From Amaurobius ferox (taxonomy: Eukaryota > Arthropoda > Arachnida > Araneae > Amaurobiidae): a DNA stretch of 64,000 bases. The DNA is taken from positions 162,781,250 to 162,845,249 of the forward strand of contig OX578135.1 in NCBI GenBank assembly GCA_951213105.1, read 5' to 3'. The notes under the pieces were generated by a model, which saw only the letters and a program-made list of their open reading frames with translations, was not told where the DNA came from and made no database searches. Positions 12,303 to 24,200 of the stretch are shown in pieces (positions within the stretch are counted from its first letter, which is position 1; each line of letters begins with the position of its first letter). Both the position numbers and the translations under genes were made by a program.

Positions 12303-13197
12303 TTTTGATGAAATAAATATGATTTTATATTATAAAAAACCCTTTTATTGCATAACTTTTTCATATTTTAGATTTTGATTATTCAAATTTAAAATTTCAC
12401 ATTAATCAAAATTTTAATTATTTTTTTTAATTTTACATTTTTAAAAAAATTGTTAGCGAAGTTAAAGCTACCTAGGATTTTTAAGCCGTTTACCGCTTAG
12501 ATTAATATAAAGATGTTTTTCAACACTGCAAAAGCTTTTAGTTTTTCGGCCACCATTTTGTTATGTTCTTTTCTTTTTTTAAACCAATATCATATTCTTT
12601 TTCAGCACAAAATTTTTTGTAATTTGATACCTCACATGATTTTTTGTGATTTTTTAAGTTTTTTGTGATTTTTTCACGTTTTTTCAAGATGGTGGCAAAA
12701 AAACGTATTTTGCGCAACAGTACGGATGTATATTTGTAGTATGTTGATTAGGAGCGTGTTACCTACCATTTACAACAAGAATCATTTTTGTTGTAATTAG
12801 TTCTACCTCAAGGTATTTTTTCACTTATTTCTAGTACACTATTATTTCTACAACGAAGCCTAATTTTAATGAATGCAGAATGTAAACAAGTGATTCTGAG
12901 ATGAGTTGTATAAGAATTGCAAAATTATTTAACTCTGGAGTCTGGAATAAAAGTGTATGAATGAAATATTCATTGCTTTTACATAAAGAGCCAGCCGATT
13001 TATATTTTAATGACGTCATTTAAATAAAGTTCACAAAGTTTAAAGTTATTAAGTAAAATAAATTATTGTAGTTCTGTGATAATAAAAAAAATATCAACGG
13101 TGAATGTATCGCATTTTAGATGTTTAAATAAAATTACATTTCAGTTGGAAAGTGTTTCATAATCAACGCTTTATGCATATGACTGATCTTTCTTGTT

Positions 13198-14540
13198 AAA
13201 CTTTGCAATTGTTAAGATATACAGCACAGTGAATACTTCAATGTTTTGAAATACAAGTAGAAATAATAACTTTATTAATAAAGTGTTAAAGCTAAAAAAA
13301 AAAAAAAAGTATCAAGATTTTAATTTCTTAAATTGATTTTTTCTGTTGTTTTTGCTGTATCCAAGAAACATATTTTACTTTTCCTACATAGCTTTGTGAT
13401 TGGGTACAAAATTCATATTTGAGTTTTCTATAGATGTACACATTTTGAACATTCCTCAACTCAAATCAAATATTTTTGAAGTCGTGCATGTGTCTATAAA
13501 CAGAATATCCTGAGAATGAAATAAATGATTCAAATATAGTTTAGTATGGTGATGGCAATTATTGTAAATTGAAACTCTATTGAATTTGAGAAGGATTGAA
13601 TTATGTCCTCATTTTATGAAAACTTAAGTTGGTAAACATTAAGTTGGCAAGCAGGGCCACTCATACAAATTGTGAGCCACAAACATTTATCATGGGACCC
13701 CCCCTTTATATTTGATTTTCTTTTTCATGTCTTCTTTTCCCTTAAAAAAATTATTGAGGATCTGGGCCACCATAGGGTGGAGCTTACTTTTTAACTATGA
13801 ATATATGGTCTCATTATCTAATTTTGTTCCTTTTTACAAAAAAAAAAAAAAAAAAATTCAGGCAAAATATTAGCACAATTGAACAATATTTAGAGGTAGC
13901 TCAATAATGGAAAAGTTTTTAATGTACATGATGACTGTACACAATGTCATGGAAAATTAAATTAAATTCACCACCTTAAAATAGATTTAAAATTCCTTCA
14001 GCTTTATATTTTGACTCATGGATGGCAGCACTGGACTATGTAAAACTGCAAATAGCACAAAGCTTAAAGCACATGGCAAAATTCAGATAAGCCATTTTGT
14101 GTTGCAGCGGCAGTCCAAGGTTATTATATCTATAAGGTTGCGCCACTTCAGCTCTAGGCAATGAGAGCACGTAAAGCCGCAACGTCACTTGAAGTTAAAT
14201 GTCAGGAACGGCCCGGTAGGCTCCAATGATAAAGGATGGTAGCAAAATTAATTTAATTATTTTTTTAAATTTAAAATATGAAATAAGTACTCAAATAACA
14301 TTAATTTTACTCGAACACAATTTAAATATGCAGCACTGGGTTATTTTGGACAGGTACATACATAATAAAACTGTATTTCCCTTTCTGAAAAATATAAATC
14401 ATCTGAAAGTTTCGTTTCGCTTTTTGAAACCAGTCAATGTTATTACAGGAGGCGATGTTATTTTTAATGAATTTTGTTTTAAATACGCGAATTTACAGAA
14501 ATATGTTCGGAAAGTTTTCTATAAAAGCAATCATTCTAGG
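13198..14540. repeat. Left flank of inverted-repeat pair; otherwise no gene
   Basis: About 13765-13912 is an imperfect inverted copy of about 19550-19690. Shared landmarks are the GGCCACCATA...GGATGGAGCTT-type block, GTCTCA..CTCTAA...TTCCTTTT, and GAGGTAGCTCAAT versus GGGGTAGCTCAAT. A 112-codon ORF at 14226-14564 has no recognised homology. Several poly-A runs are present. Confidence 0.55.
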
Positions 14541-14544
14541 ATTT

Positions 14545-15320
14545 TCATTATACACAATTGGTGATGGGGTCGAAAATTCAAATTCAAGTTTTCGACGGGA
14601 GAGCAAGTGTCAAGCATCCCTGATCACGAATCAAACATTTTTGAGGTGATGTCTCTATGTGTGTGTGTCAGTGAGTCTGTGAAGACGATATCTCACAAAC
14701 GAATGGAGGGATTCGAATAAAATTTGGTACAAAAATTACAATCCGTGAATACTGGAAGCCTATTGTTTTTAAACACAATCGTATGTTCAGAACCCTCCTA
14801 AATTTTTGAATAAAATTTTGAAAAAATCATCAAAAAATCAAACCCTTTAATAAAGTTACGTAAATAGACATTTTTTATGTAATTTTTTCCTTAGAAAAAG
14901 ATTAACATAAACTTTAGAATGCTAGCATAAACCGTTCTTGAGATATTGCACATTTTTCAAAAAAATGTATCTAAAAATCAAATAAATTTAAAAAAAATAT
15001 TATCTGTTGGAGAAACATTTTCACTGTTCATATGTAATATCATGTGATAAATTTTGGGAAATCATTCTCATGGATCTAGCTCGTTCCATTCATGAGAAAA
15101 GATACTATTATACGAGTAATTATTTTGTATTTGAACGTCAATAGTCATTTATCTGCTATAAGAATAACTTATTTCTTCGTCCATAATGGTTGGCGAGATT
15201 ATGGCAACAAATTTGGCGGAATGTTGCCAACTTGGTGACTTTTTAAATGTTGCTAAATTTACAAAAATATCGCCAAATGGATAAAAATGACGCTATATCA
15301 ATGAAATTGACGACTAATTG
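14545..15320 (+). repeat. Repeat R3, plus-strand copy
   Basis: Starts near GTGATGGGGTCGAAAATTC, then TTGAGGTGATGTCTCTATG, a GTGTGTCAGTGAGTCTGT tract, ATTTGGTACAAAAATTACAA and a GGCGA/GCCAA-rich tail at 15190-15310. The same order of blocks appears inverted at about 61875-59820. No ORF. Confidence 0.7.
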
Positions 15321-15420
15321 GTGAAAATTCAATATCCTGGATAGAATATAAGTATCTACTATAAGAATAACCTATTTTATCTTGGATAGAATATAAGTAT
15401 CTACTATAAGAATAATCTAT
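15310..15420 (+). repeat. Short tandem duplication (~55 bp unit)
   Basis: GGATAGAATATAAGTATCTA followed by CTATAAGAATAA occurs twice, at about 15339 and 15394. Confidence 0.85.
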
Positions 15421-15961
15421 ATTTTTATTACTGTAAAAGCGGTAAATTCATTGCATTATAAAGTCATGTATTGCCCAACATCAGATTTTTAGATCAAAAA
15501 GATAATTTAGATCAAATCAAAATTCAGTGTAAACATATAAAAATATAGAAACTAATCGTTTAACACACACACTATGATATACTTTCAGAATAATAAATCA
15601 AATATATTATAGTATATTGATTCATGATGAAAAATATACAAGAAAATTATATCATTACATTTATTTTTAACTTTCTATGGTTAAACATCTTCATAAGGCT
15701 ATAACTTTTTACTTCCAATCTTCAAATACACATCAGACATTTCACACCAGCAAATCAACCAAAACAAAGTAGAAAATTTAAAATAATCCTACTTTAAATC
15801 AGTTAATTAACTAATCACAAGAAAGACTAGATGCACTTTCAATTATGCCAAGTTTACAGATCTTTACGACCACTCCATTGACTTGTGCACAAACCATCTC
15901 CTATACACACTACATAACTTGCATGCACATATATGTACACAACTTGCAATCTGATTTAGAA

Positions 15962-17130
15962 CAGCGGTTCCCAACCTTTATCCTCTTGAAAACCCGCGCC
16001 TGCTTATTTTCTTAAATCGTCCCCCCCCCCCCATTTTTTGAATGTAATAAAATTTAATTAATATAAAATATGCGAGATTCAATCCTGTTAGATTTTTCAA
16101 AAATTACAAGAACATCATTAGAAAATATATAAAGATACAAATAACTTGCTGTAAAATGAAATGAATAAATAGTATATTGTACTTTCGTCTTTTAAGATTT
16201 AAAAATCCTACATAATGGAACTTCATGAACTAAACTAATGTTTCAAGAAAGAAGTGTATTTTCCCAAATTAATATAAATTTTACAATGTTGACTACTTTA
16301 AAAGAAAATTTTTGATTAAAGTTTGCATTATTCAACCTTAAAAAAAGAATATAAATAAATTTTGAAAATATAAGTATAAATGTACTTTTAGTCATTTATT
16401 TCTTAATAAAATATATCTTTGGTTTAATAAAATAATTTAAATTAGTCATATTCTTCAATACTGAAATTTTTGCATGTATCTGATGTTGAGAAACACGACT
16501 TTAAAATATACATTATATTACGAAAAGAACACTTGCTTATTCACATAAAGAAGCTAGCATTGCCTGGAATTTAAAATGCAAATCTTTGATTAAAATTCTA
16601 GTTGAACTTGTAAGAAGTTTTCAAAAACCAACAAACGCTTTAAAAATACACCTGTTTAAAACAAAAAATAAAATAAAAATGCGAGCCTGCCGCGCGCTGC
16701 AAGTAAACTCCATCTGATGTCACTGATAGTGTTCGTGGCAAAGGAGTAGCACCCCCTGGCAGCAATCATGCAATGTTTTGAACTTGATCTCTGTTTATAA
16801 AATTTTCGAAAGTCTGATGTTTTTGAATTAGTATTTAGAAAATATAGACACACAGGATTGAAAATTGTGTTGGATTTAATTCTTAAGGTAAGACTTAATT
16901 TCATTTTACAAACATAAAAATTATTAAATTACAGAAATATTAGTTACTGAATTTTTCTGAAAATATGGCACAACAGATAAATAGTAAATAAATAATTAAT
17001 AAATATTTATTAATTTATTTATTAAAAATTATTTAATTTAAATTTTTTAATTCCTGATTTAAAAATCCTGATTTTAACAAATTTGATTGACAAACATGGT
17101 ATATTTGTTTTAGATTTATTACCGACTAAA
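15962..17130. other. Lone hAT-like terminus; no gene
   Basis: CAGCGGTTCCCAACCTTTAT at about 15962 matches the terminal repeat style of Charlie-type hAT elements and is followed by a C homopolymer at about 16020. No matching right end was found before 17130. The rest is AT-rich, with a GC-richer patch at 16680-16760. Confidence 0.4.
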
Positions 17131-17131
17131 A

Positions 17132-19394
17132 ATGGCTAAAGCAACAAGATCTCAAACTCAATTATATCTTCTTGGCGATTCAATTCCTGAATTAAATGGC
17201 AACAAGTTGATATCTTTATGGATGGCTCTCGGATTTTTTTTACATCACCATCTTGAAATGAAGGATACCATCAGGGAAGCATCATCTGTTACCATTAAGG
17301 AAATGGCAAAAATCTAGAATTCCTATGCGAGATCAACAACATTGCCAATTCAAGCTTGAAAAGTTATTTGAAAAATGGTGACTTCTCAAGAAAAACAAAA
17401 TACGGATTTCATCAATTCAGTGTGCTAAGGAGTTAGCTTTTGTTTCCAAGTTTGAAGATCTTTTCGACATAGCACATGCCGATGCACTAACAATGACATC
17501 AGTATTAAAAGAAGATAAGGAATTTTTGATAGTTCCAGAGAAAAAAGGGGAGATGTGGATCAATGGCTGGAGTAGATAAAACACTTGCCATTAAAGAGAA
17601 AAAAGCATCTGAAAGAAACAAAACATTTCTTGCCAGACAACAGCGAATGAAGAACATGAAGCTATTAGCAGATGCAGATTCTGAAATTGCACTTTTGTCC
17701 TCTACTGATGAGTCTGATAACAGCTCAGCAGAAAGAGATGATGAAAAGTTGGAAACTGAGAATAATACAGTTCATGTTGGAGAATTAAAAAAATGAAAAT
17801 GGGGACGAAAAATCATAGTTACTGCAGAACTTGTTGCAGCACTAGATCGCACAAAGGTGTCAGACCAAAAGGCTGTTTTTATCATATTAGAAGCTGCCAA
17901 AAGCTTAGGACAGAACATTAATGAATTTGCTCTAAACAAAGACTCAATTCATCAATAAAGTATGGCAGAGAGAGAAAAAAAATATGAAAAAATAAAGACC
18001 AAGTTTCAAGGCAACATTCCTTTTGTCATTCATTGAGATGAAAAATTGATGATTGACCTGACTGGAAAAGAGAAAGTTGATCGCTTGATAGTATTAGTTT
18101 CTGGGAAAGGAGTTTCTCAACTACTGGCAGTTGCCAAAATTCTATCTGCAACAGGAGAGGCCTAAGCTGCAGCTGTCTGAAGCCATTGAAGACTGGGGTA
18201 TGGTAGACAATATTCGCGCAATGTGTTTTGACCAGCTCAAACACTGGTCATAAGTCTGGTGCCTGTGTCCTTCTAGAGCAAAAGCTTAAGAAAGAGCTCT
18301 TATCACTTGCTTGCAGGCATCACATTATGGAGCTCATAATTAGTACAATGTTTGAAGCATGTATGGAAGTCAGATCTTCTCCTGAAGTTGCACTATTTAA
18401 ACGCTTTCAAGAATATTGGGGATTCATTGATACAGATAAGTATGAACAAGGAATTTCATTTGATGTTGTCGCAAATCTAGTAGAAGATATAAAGCAAGAG
18501 CCTATCGACTATGCAAAGAAGTATCTGGAACAGAGAACCAAAACTAAGAAGGGATTATAAAGAATTTTTAGAGAACTCAAAATTATCTTTCTTGGTGCTG
18601 TCCCAGCAATGGGAGTCTGATTTATGTCACCAGGAGCAATACACCATACCTGCTGGATGTCCAAAGTCATATATTGTCTCAAGATCTGGATGTTCAAAGC
18701 TCAATTTAAACTGACTTTAAAAGAAGGACTACATGATGTGTGTGTTTTCACAGTCCGTGTATACTTGAAAGCTTGGATCTCTACACTTCAAGTTTCATGT
18801 GCTCCTAACAATGACCTGTTGTTGCTGAAGTCGCTACTTGAATATTGAATACTCATCAATACATTCCCAGCCATTTCTAAGTCAACATCATGTAAATTTG
18901 CTAATCACTTATAGTATTTGTCACAAGGACTTGTTGGCTTAGTTTTGTTTGATAGTTGTGTCAGTATATTAACCAAAAGACGGATGGTGAATGCTATGCA
19001 GAATGAAGCTCATGCAGAAAAACAAGACCAAAATTACTCTAAGATAATCAGCGTTGCTCTTCATTTGTTCAAGAACAAAAACTTGGAAGATTTTGTCACA
19101 GCAAAGTCATTGATATTGTTTTAATTGTTGGAACTTCCAGTTGGATATCTTGCAGTTGATCCAGACTGGTGGGAGTTGAGAGAGGACTACAAACAGGCTA
19201 AAGAGATAATAAAATCTTTACAAGTAGTAAATGACAATGCGGAACGTGCAGTTGCACTTATTCAGGAATACAGTGGATTGATAACTCATGATGAAATGCA
19301 GCTACAATTCCTGCTACAAGTTGTTGATGATCATCACAAAATGTACCCTGATAGCAGGAAAAAGACTCTGTCTCAGCCTTTGCAATGGCAATAA
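17132..19394 (+). pseudogene. Orphan arthropod gene family 2, full-length but broken
   Basis: Starts at 17132 (MAKATRSQTQLYLLGD) just after a TTTTAG that could be a splice acceptor. It continues through frame changes: KKIRISSIQCAKEL-like text, a Lys/Glu-rich stretch (17563-17796), KDSIHQ, VDRLIVLVSGKGVSQLL, a MCFD then TTSSNTGHKSGACVLLEQKL motif, ACRHHIMELI, LFKRFQEYWGFID, YKEFLE, SKVIYCLKI, VRVYLKAW, APNNDLLLLKSLLEY, VGLVLFD and a C-terminal part with PDWWELREDYKQA and LQFLLQVVDDHHKMYPDSRK. I recognise this as a multicopy uncharacterised arthropod family. Its function is unknown. At least seven stops or frameshifts are visible. Imperfect inverted repeats lie outside it (13.77-13.91 and 19.55-19.69 kb), so it may be transposon cargo. 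Confidence 0.7.
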
Positions 19395-19549
19395 AATTTT
19401 AATGGTAAATATAAAGCTGGTAATATTTACAACAAATTAAATAAATTGTTTAAAATTAATGCATTAAACACAATGTAAATAAATACATATGTTAAGATAC
19501 AGGTACAGCTAATAATCTTAATTTTTTCTAATTTTTATAAACTTTGAGT

Positions 19550-19690
19550 CAATTGAGCTACCCCTTAATATTAAAATTTATTACTCAAACTTTTTATAGT
19601 GTTTTTATATCAAAAGGAATAGAGTTAGAGGGTGAGACTTGCAAAAATAAAAAAATTCATGGCTTTTAAGCTCCATCCTAGGCCACCATA
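19550..19690 (-). repeat. Right flank of inverted-repeat pair
   Basis: Inverse of about 13765-13912, at roughly 70% similarity by eye. It lies just beyond the 3' end of orphan family 2. Confidence 0.55.
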
Positions 19691-19699
19691 CTTTGGTAT

Positions 19700-21003
19700 C
19701 CGTACCCACCACCCCCCTGTGGCAAGTATTAAAAATTTAAAGTCCAAAGGTTGTGCTCTTATTTAATTTTCATTGTTAAATTAGCATACTTGGTTCTAAA
19801 GGGTAAAATTGCTATAATTAAAAAAAAAAGTTTGGACCAGTGCTGAAGTTGCACAATGTAAAAGTAAAACAACCACTGTCGAAAAACACATTTTTTGTTT
19901 CTTAAAATCTCCTTATCTAGTGCAAGAAATAAATGGTAACTCATGGTCGAATTAAATAAAAGTATGTAACAAGAATTAAATGAAAGTATGTAACAAAAAT
20001 TAAATCAATTTTCAAGTACTTGTGGAGATGATTTCATTTTTTATCTGCTGACCTATGAGAAAAAAAAGTTTAGTGGAAATTAATCCTATATAAATTAAAA
20101 TTCAGCAATGGATTTAAAATCAGTCATGTGCATAAGACAAACTTCATATTTGTTGGGTATGACAGGTAAACTATTCTAAAAATAAACCATAATACTATAT
20201 TATAATAATTCAGGATAAAGATTACTTGATAAAAAGGAAATATTTTTAAAAATATAAGGAAAATTATAAATTTAGTTCCTGTTTGTAATAGAGAGTCTTG
20301 TATGGCATAGAGAACTTTTATGAAAGAAAAATGACTAGTTTTGAATTTGGGTTTACTTCATATAGATTTCTATTCAATTTCATTTTTGGTCAAAAATGTA
20401 ATCAAACAGTAAATTAAAAATGTAAAATTCTGACAGCCGCATTTCAAATGCATTTGATAGTAACAAGTTGTTCCAACTCCATACAAAATACTCTTCATTA
20501 CACATGTCAAATATACATTAATTTGAATAAAACATTTTAACTCCTGGCCAAAAAATTATAAGTAGCCATATGGTTTATCATTGTACTATAAACACAAGAA
20601 AATGAGGTAAGAAAATAATGGAGGTAACAGATAATTTATGAAATAGCTGTATAATAATTAAGAATGCATTAGGACAAATCAGAAAATTCAACTGAATAAA
20701 TATATCATAAAATCCTTTCCTAGTTTATAAATAAGACAACACTAAAATATTAATAAGCTCTAAAAGTTTTAACATATAGCACTTTTTTCTAAAACAATAA
20801 AGCAACAAATTTCTAAATAATTTTTTATGAAAATCTGTAGAATTTCATTACTTAAAATACTAAGACATCTAAATGCAAAATATCTAAAAACACATGAGAG
20901 TTTTAAATTAAAAAAAAACTCATATGAGGTCTAATTGTGGATTGGATAAATATGGCTTCTTTTCAATTTGTATTTTCAAAAGTAAAGTATGCAGTAGTTC
21001 GTT
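19700..21003. other. 3' flank of synergin; no gene
   Basis: Downstream of the synergin stop on the minus strand. It presumably holds the 3' UTR, but no convincing polyadenylation site could be chosen in this A/T-rich sequence. Confidence 0.4.
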
Positions 21004-21240
21004 TTACAGTAATTGAGGTAGAGTAAGGGCAGGAAGCAAAGGATCAACACAGTTTACCCAAAAGTTTGCACATGTGCTGTGATAGTTTCTTCCCCCGTAG
21101 GACAGCTTTGGACATTCCTCTTGCTTAAAAGACTTGCTTCGTAATTCCACATTAAGCAGGCATAATCCACAGGCTTTTCTATTATTTTCAGATTCAGACT
21201 GTAAAATGCCACTTGAAAAGTCTAATGATGTTTCCTCAGG
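21004..21240 (-). CDS. SYNRG: Synergin terminal exon with stop codon
   Basis: 237 nt from acceptor TTTATAG/CCTGAGG to TAA at 21004-21006, giving 78 residues. It contains LDFSSGILQ, CGLCLLNV, LSYGGRNYHSTCANFWVNC and ends LTLPQLL. The Cys-x2-Cys and His-x3-Cys plus Cys pattern (CGLC, YHSTC, VNC) looks like a small conserved zinc-ribbon-like block; that reading is inference. This matches the extreme C-terminus of gamma-synergins. A clear polyadenylation signal close downstream was not found. Confidence 0.95.
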   Translation of the reverse strand, partial: PEETSLDFSSGILQSESENNRKACGLCLLNVELRSKSFKQEECPKLSYGGRNYHSTCANFWVNCVDPLLPALTLPQLL

Positions 21241-24200
21241 CTATAAAGTAATTATTTAAAGGATAACATAAAATAAAACACCTTATATAAGACTGATATG
21301 TTGGTGTATTACACTACTACTGTAATTTACAAATTTTACACTAGTTTCCGTCCAAACTTTTAACTAAAGGACAATTCCTTTAGTAATTCAGGCAATTAAG
21401 TTATCTAATGCTATTAATAAGTTGTCGACTTGTTATATATATCTGCATCTATTTTAATGAAATAACCCTTACACTTCCATTTAAAGGTTGCAATCACAAA
21501 TTGAGATGCAAAAAACCATATGCATAGCTAGGATTTCACTAGGGGGGGGGGGGGGTTATGACTGAATGGGTAGTTTATATTGTTGGACTTAAGTTTTAAA
21601 ATCCAGCACTATAAACCAACCACCCATAACCCTTTAAGGTCAGTCATAACCCATCCAGTTATAACCCTTTCCACATGCTATTAGCGAGTGGAAAGGGCGA
21701 GTAATTATTTAATTATTGTATGTAATTATATCAGATTTTTACTTTCTCATTTTATGTAATATAATATAGAAAAGTATTATTTTCACGAAAAATTTCGAAT
21801 TTGAGATTTTGATGCCAATATATGTTTTAAGACCTAAACACATTTTGACTATTTTTGAAGTGATATCCATCTGTGTGTCTGTGGTCAATTTTTTGTATAC
21901 ATGATAGTGGCCACAAATATTAATGGATTCTAATTAAACTTTATATCCGGCTTTGTTACAAAAAAATTTAGAACTTTTTGAATTATTTGAAATCTAGAAC
22001 TTTTAGAAAAATTTATGTTTGGAGAAAAAGTCATGAGCTGTCCACATCAGATTCTTTGTGAAACAAATACGTATCATTAAAGTTAAACTTGTGCTTGAAT
22101 TCATTTTTTATTGGATCTGACATGCTTAAAAAAAAAGTGAACTAGATGAAAAGAGATAGCGATTGAAAGTTGTATATTAAAATTTAAATGATATCAGACA
22201 AATGTTTAAAAATAAACATTATATTCGAAAAATATTTATATATTTCAATCCCATCAAGATACTTGATCATCCATTGAGGTTAAAAAGCTAAGCCTCCCCT
22301 GTTTAAAATCTAGTTTAAAGAATTATTTAAGCATACTTTAATTTATTATAATTTTTTTAAATAACTTTGCGAATATATACGAATCTTGTATGTATTATTT
22401 AGCAAATTGTTACATTTTGCTTGCTTACAGTGACATGTTTCAAAGTATGTTTCACATTAAAATGCATATTTTAATGTTTTAAAGGCTGAAATCATCCAGC
22501 CTTCTTGGTTTATAAGAAGCATAGTATTAAAAACACCCAACTGTTAAACTCCTCTCTAGCTGATTAACTAACATGGAAGCTAGCTTACAGAAAAGTGTGG
22601 GTATTGCTTCCTCCATTATTAACCTTTTGCAAACAGTAATGATTGGATGTGAAACATGACGTTTCATCAATGATGGTTAGGGAGTGTGAAAGAAAATATT
22701 TTAGGCAAGGCTAATAGATCCTCCATTTTGGGTCAAAAGTGATTCTATTAATTAATATTCATAGAAGATAATCATTATATGTAATACTAAAGAATTTGAG
22801 TCATTATTCACAAATAAGCTAGCATTTACCTAACTTTAAACAATATCAAAATGAAGAACTATACTAATAATGACTACCATTAAACTTCAATAGTTTGCAA
22901 AGTAAACTTAGCTCTTTATATCGGCATCAATATGGCGAAGCATCCATAAGTCTTTGGGAGTTTTAGAAATAATATATCTTATTTCCCTTTAAAAATCCCA
23001 TGTTGCATAAGAATCTCAGTTAGATAAAAGTAGTTGATAATTTTCTAGTGGATTCTTAGAATATTGTAATTATAAGATATTTTTAAGTTTTCATAGTACA
23101 GTATTTGGAAATAATTAAAATGTAATATTGTTTAAGGACATTGTTGACTACAGTAATTTTTCAACTAAGCTTATATGCCAGATTTCTCACCAATTTTCAG
23201 TGCACTCTTTCACACATGGGTGCCCATAGAACATTCTCCAGGGGATAGGGCATAAACTCAAGAATAAAATGTACATCATCATCTAGCTTGATGCTCGCTA
23301 GGAGAGAGTATCCCAATCTATGAGTGACCATGATTTCATATTTAATAAAATGGTTGTAAAAGTTCAATTATTTAGACATAAGAAAGCATTTAAAATGTTA
23401 TATCTTGTATGTATTTATTTAACATAGGTAACATATTTTAAAATATTGTGCATTTCATTCATTCTTAGTATTTTTGTGTTAAATTATTTTATTTTACTCA
23501 CCAAGGAAATGAAACTTATTGAAAGTGTGAATTCCAATATAAATTTCTCTTATAATACAAAAACCATTTCCAAGTTAAAATGCCAATTGTTCAGCCTCCC
23601 CAGTCAAAAATATCTCACTACACTACTGCAAGCCACAGCCATAAATCCCACTGACTTCCCTTCCATGTTTTGATATCTCAACGTAAACAGTAAACACTTG
23701 GAAACCCATCCTGTTTTGACTATTTATGGAGTGATATCCCTCCGCCTGTCTGATGTCAATTTCATCGAGTCACCCTTCTTTCTGCTATGAAGGCCAAGTA
23801 TGGTATCAATCGATAAGATTTTTTCAAGCTCTTTAAAGTTCATGATAGCATGCTATAATTGTAATCATTTGGACCCAAGATACAATTTTTTTTTAATATT
23901 TTTTTTGAAAATTTGAAAAACATTTAAAAAAAAAACTACTAAAAATGGATTCTGGTTTGAGAAAGTCAAGTTAGTCACAATCCAGTTAATTTTTAGATAA
24001 AAAACAAGCATTTGATGTTTGAAATTATAAATATTTAGTAATTATAAAAAAAAACTCTTGCTAAACACAGTTACGCTAAATGAACATTTCTACGCAGCAT
24101 TGTGTTATTTTATTTACTTTACAACGTTTTAAGTTTTATGAAATAAAACATCAGTACATCAAAATGTTATATCATAAGACTTAAATGCATACTTTTGGTG

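Larger units (their letters stand above)
9508..12840. mobile_element. 3.3 kb near-palindromic element carrying a PIN-like orphan gene twice
   Basis: Two inverted arms, 9508-11040 and 11167-12840, flank about 126 bp of single-copy centre. Ends are TAGTGTGTCAGAAATA on the left and the inverse of TAGTGTACTAGAAATA on the right. The junctions with repeat A show ATTAT (or TTA) on both sides, consistent with a 3-5 bp target duplication. Each arm holds, from the centre outward, most of the orphan ORF and then about 500 bp of noncoding sequence that includes an inverted GGTAGCTTTAACTTCGCT block. The arms differ by scattered substitutions, so the palindrome is old or the arms came from two copies. The right arm also has a 58-bp SINE scrap. 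The element may form a long hairpin transcript. Transposon superfamily unassigned. Confidence 0.8.
8911..13197 (-). repeat. Repeat A copy, split by the palindromic element
   Basis: The outer parts, 13197-12841 and 9507-8911, read on the minus strand as one repeat A unit. It opens AACAAGAAAGATCA, runs through AGGCTTCGTTGTAGAAATAA and CAAGATGGATGCCAT-type sequence, and closes with a hairpin-like AACACTTT...AAAGTGTT. The same unit recurs at 26.2-27.7, 33.3-35.7 and 63.0-64 kb. The middle (9508-12840) is a later insertion. Confidence 0.85.
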
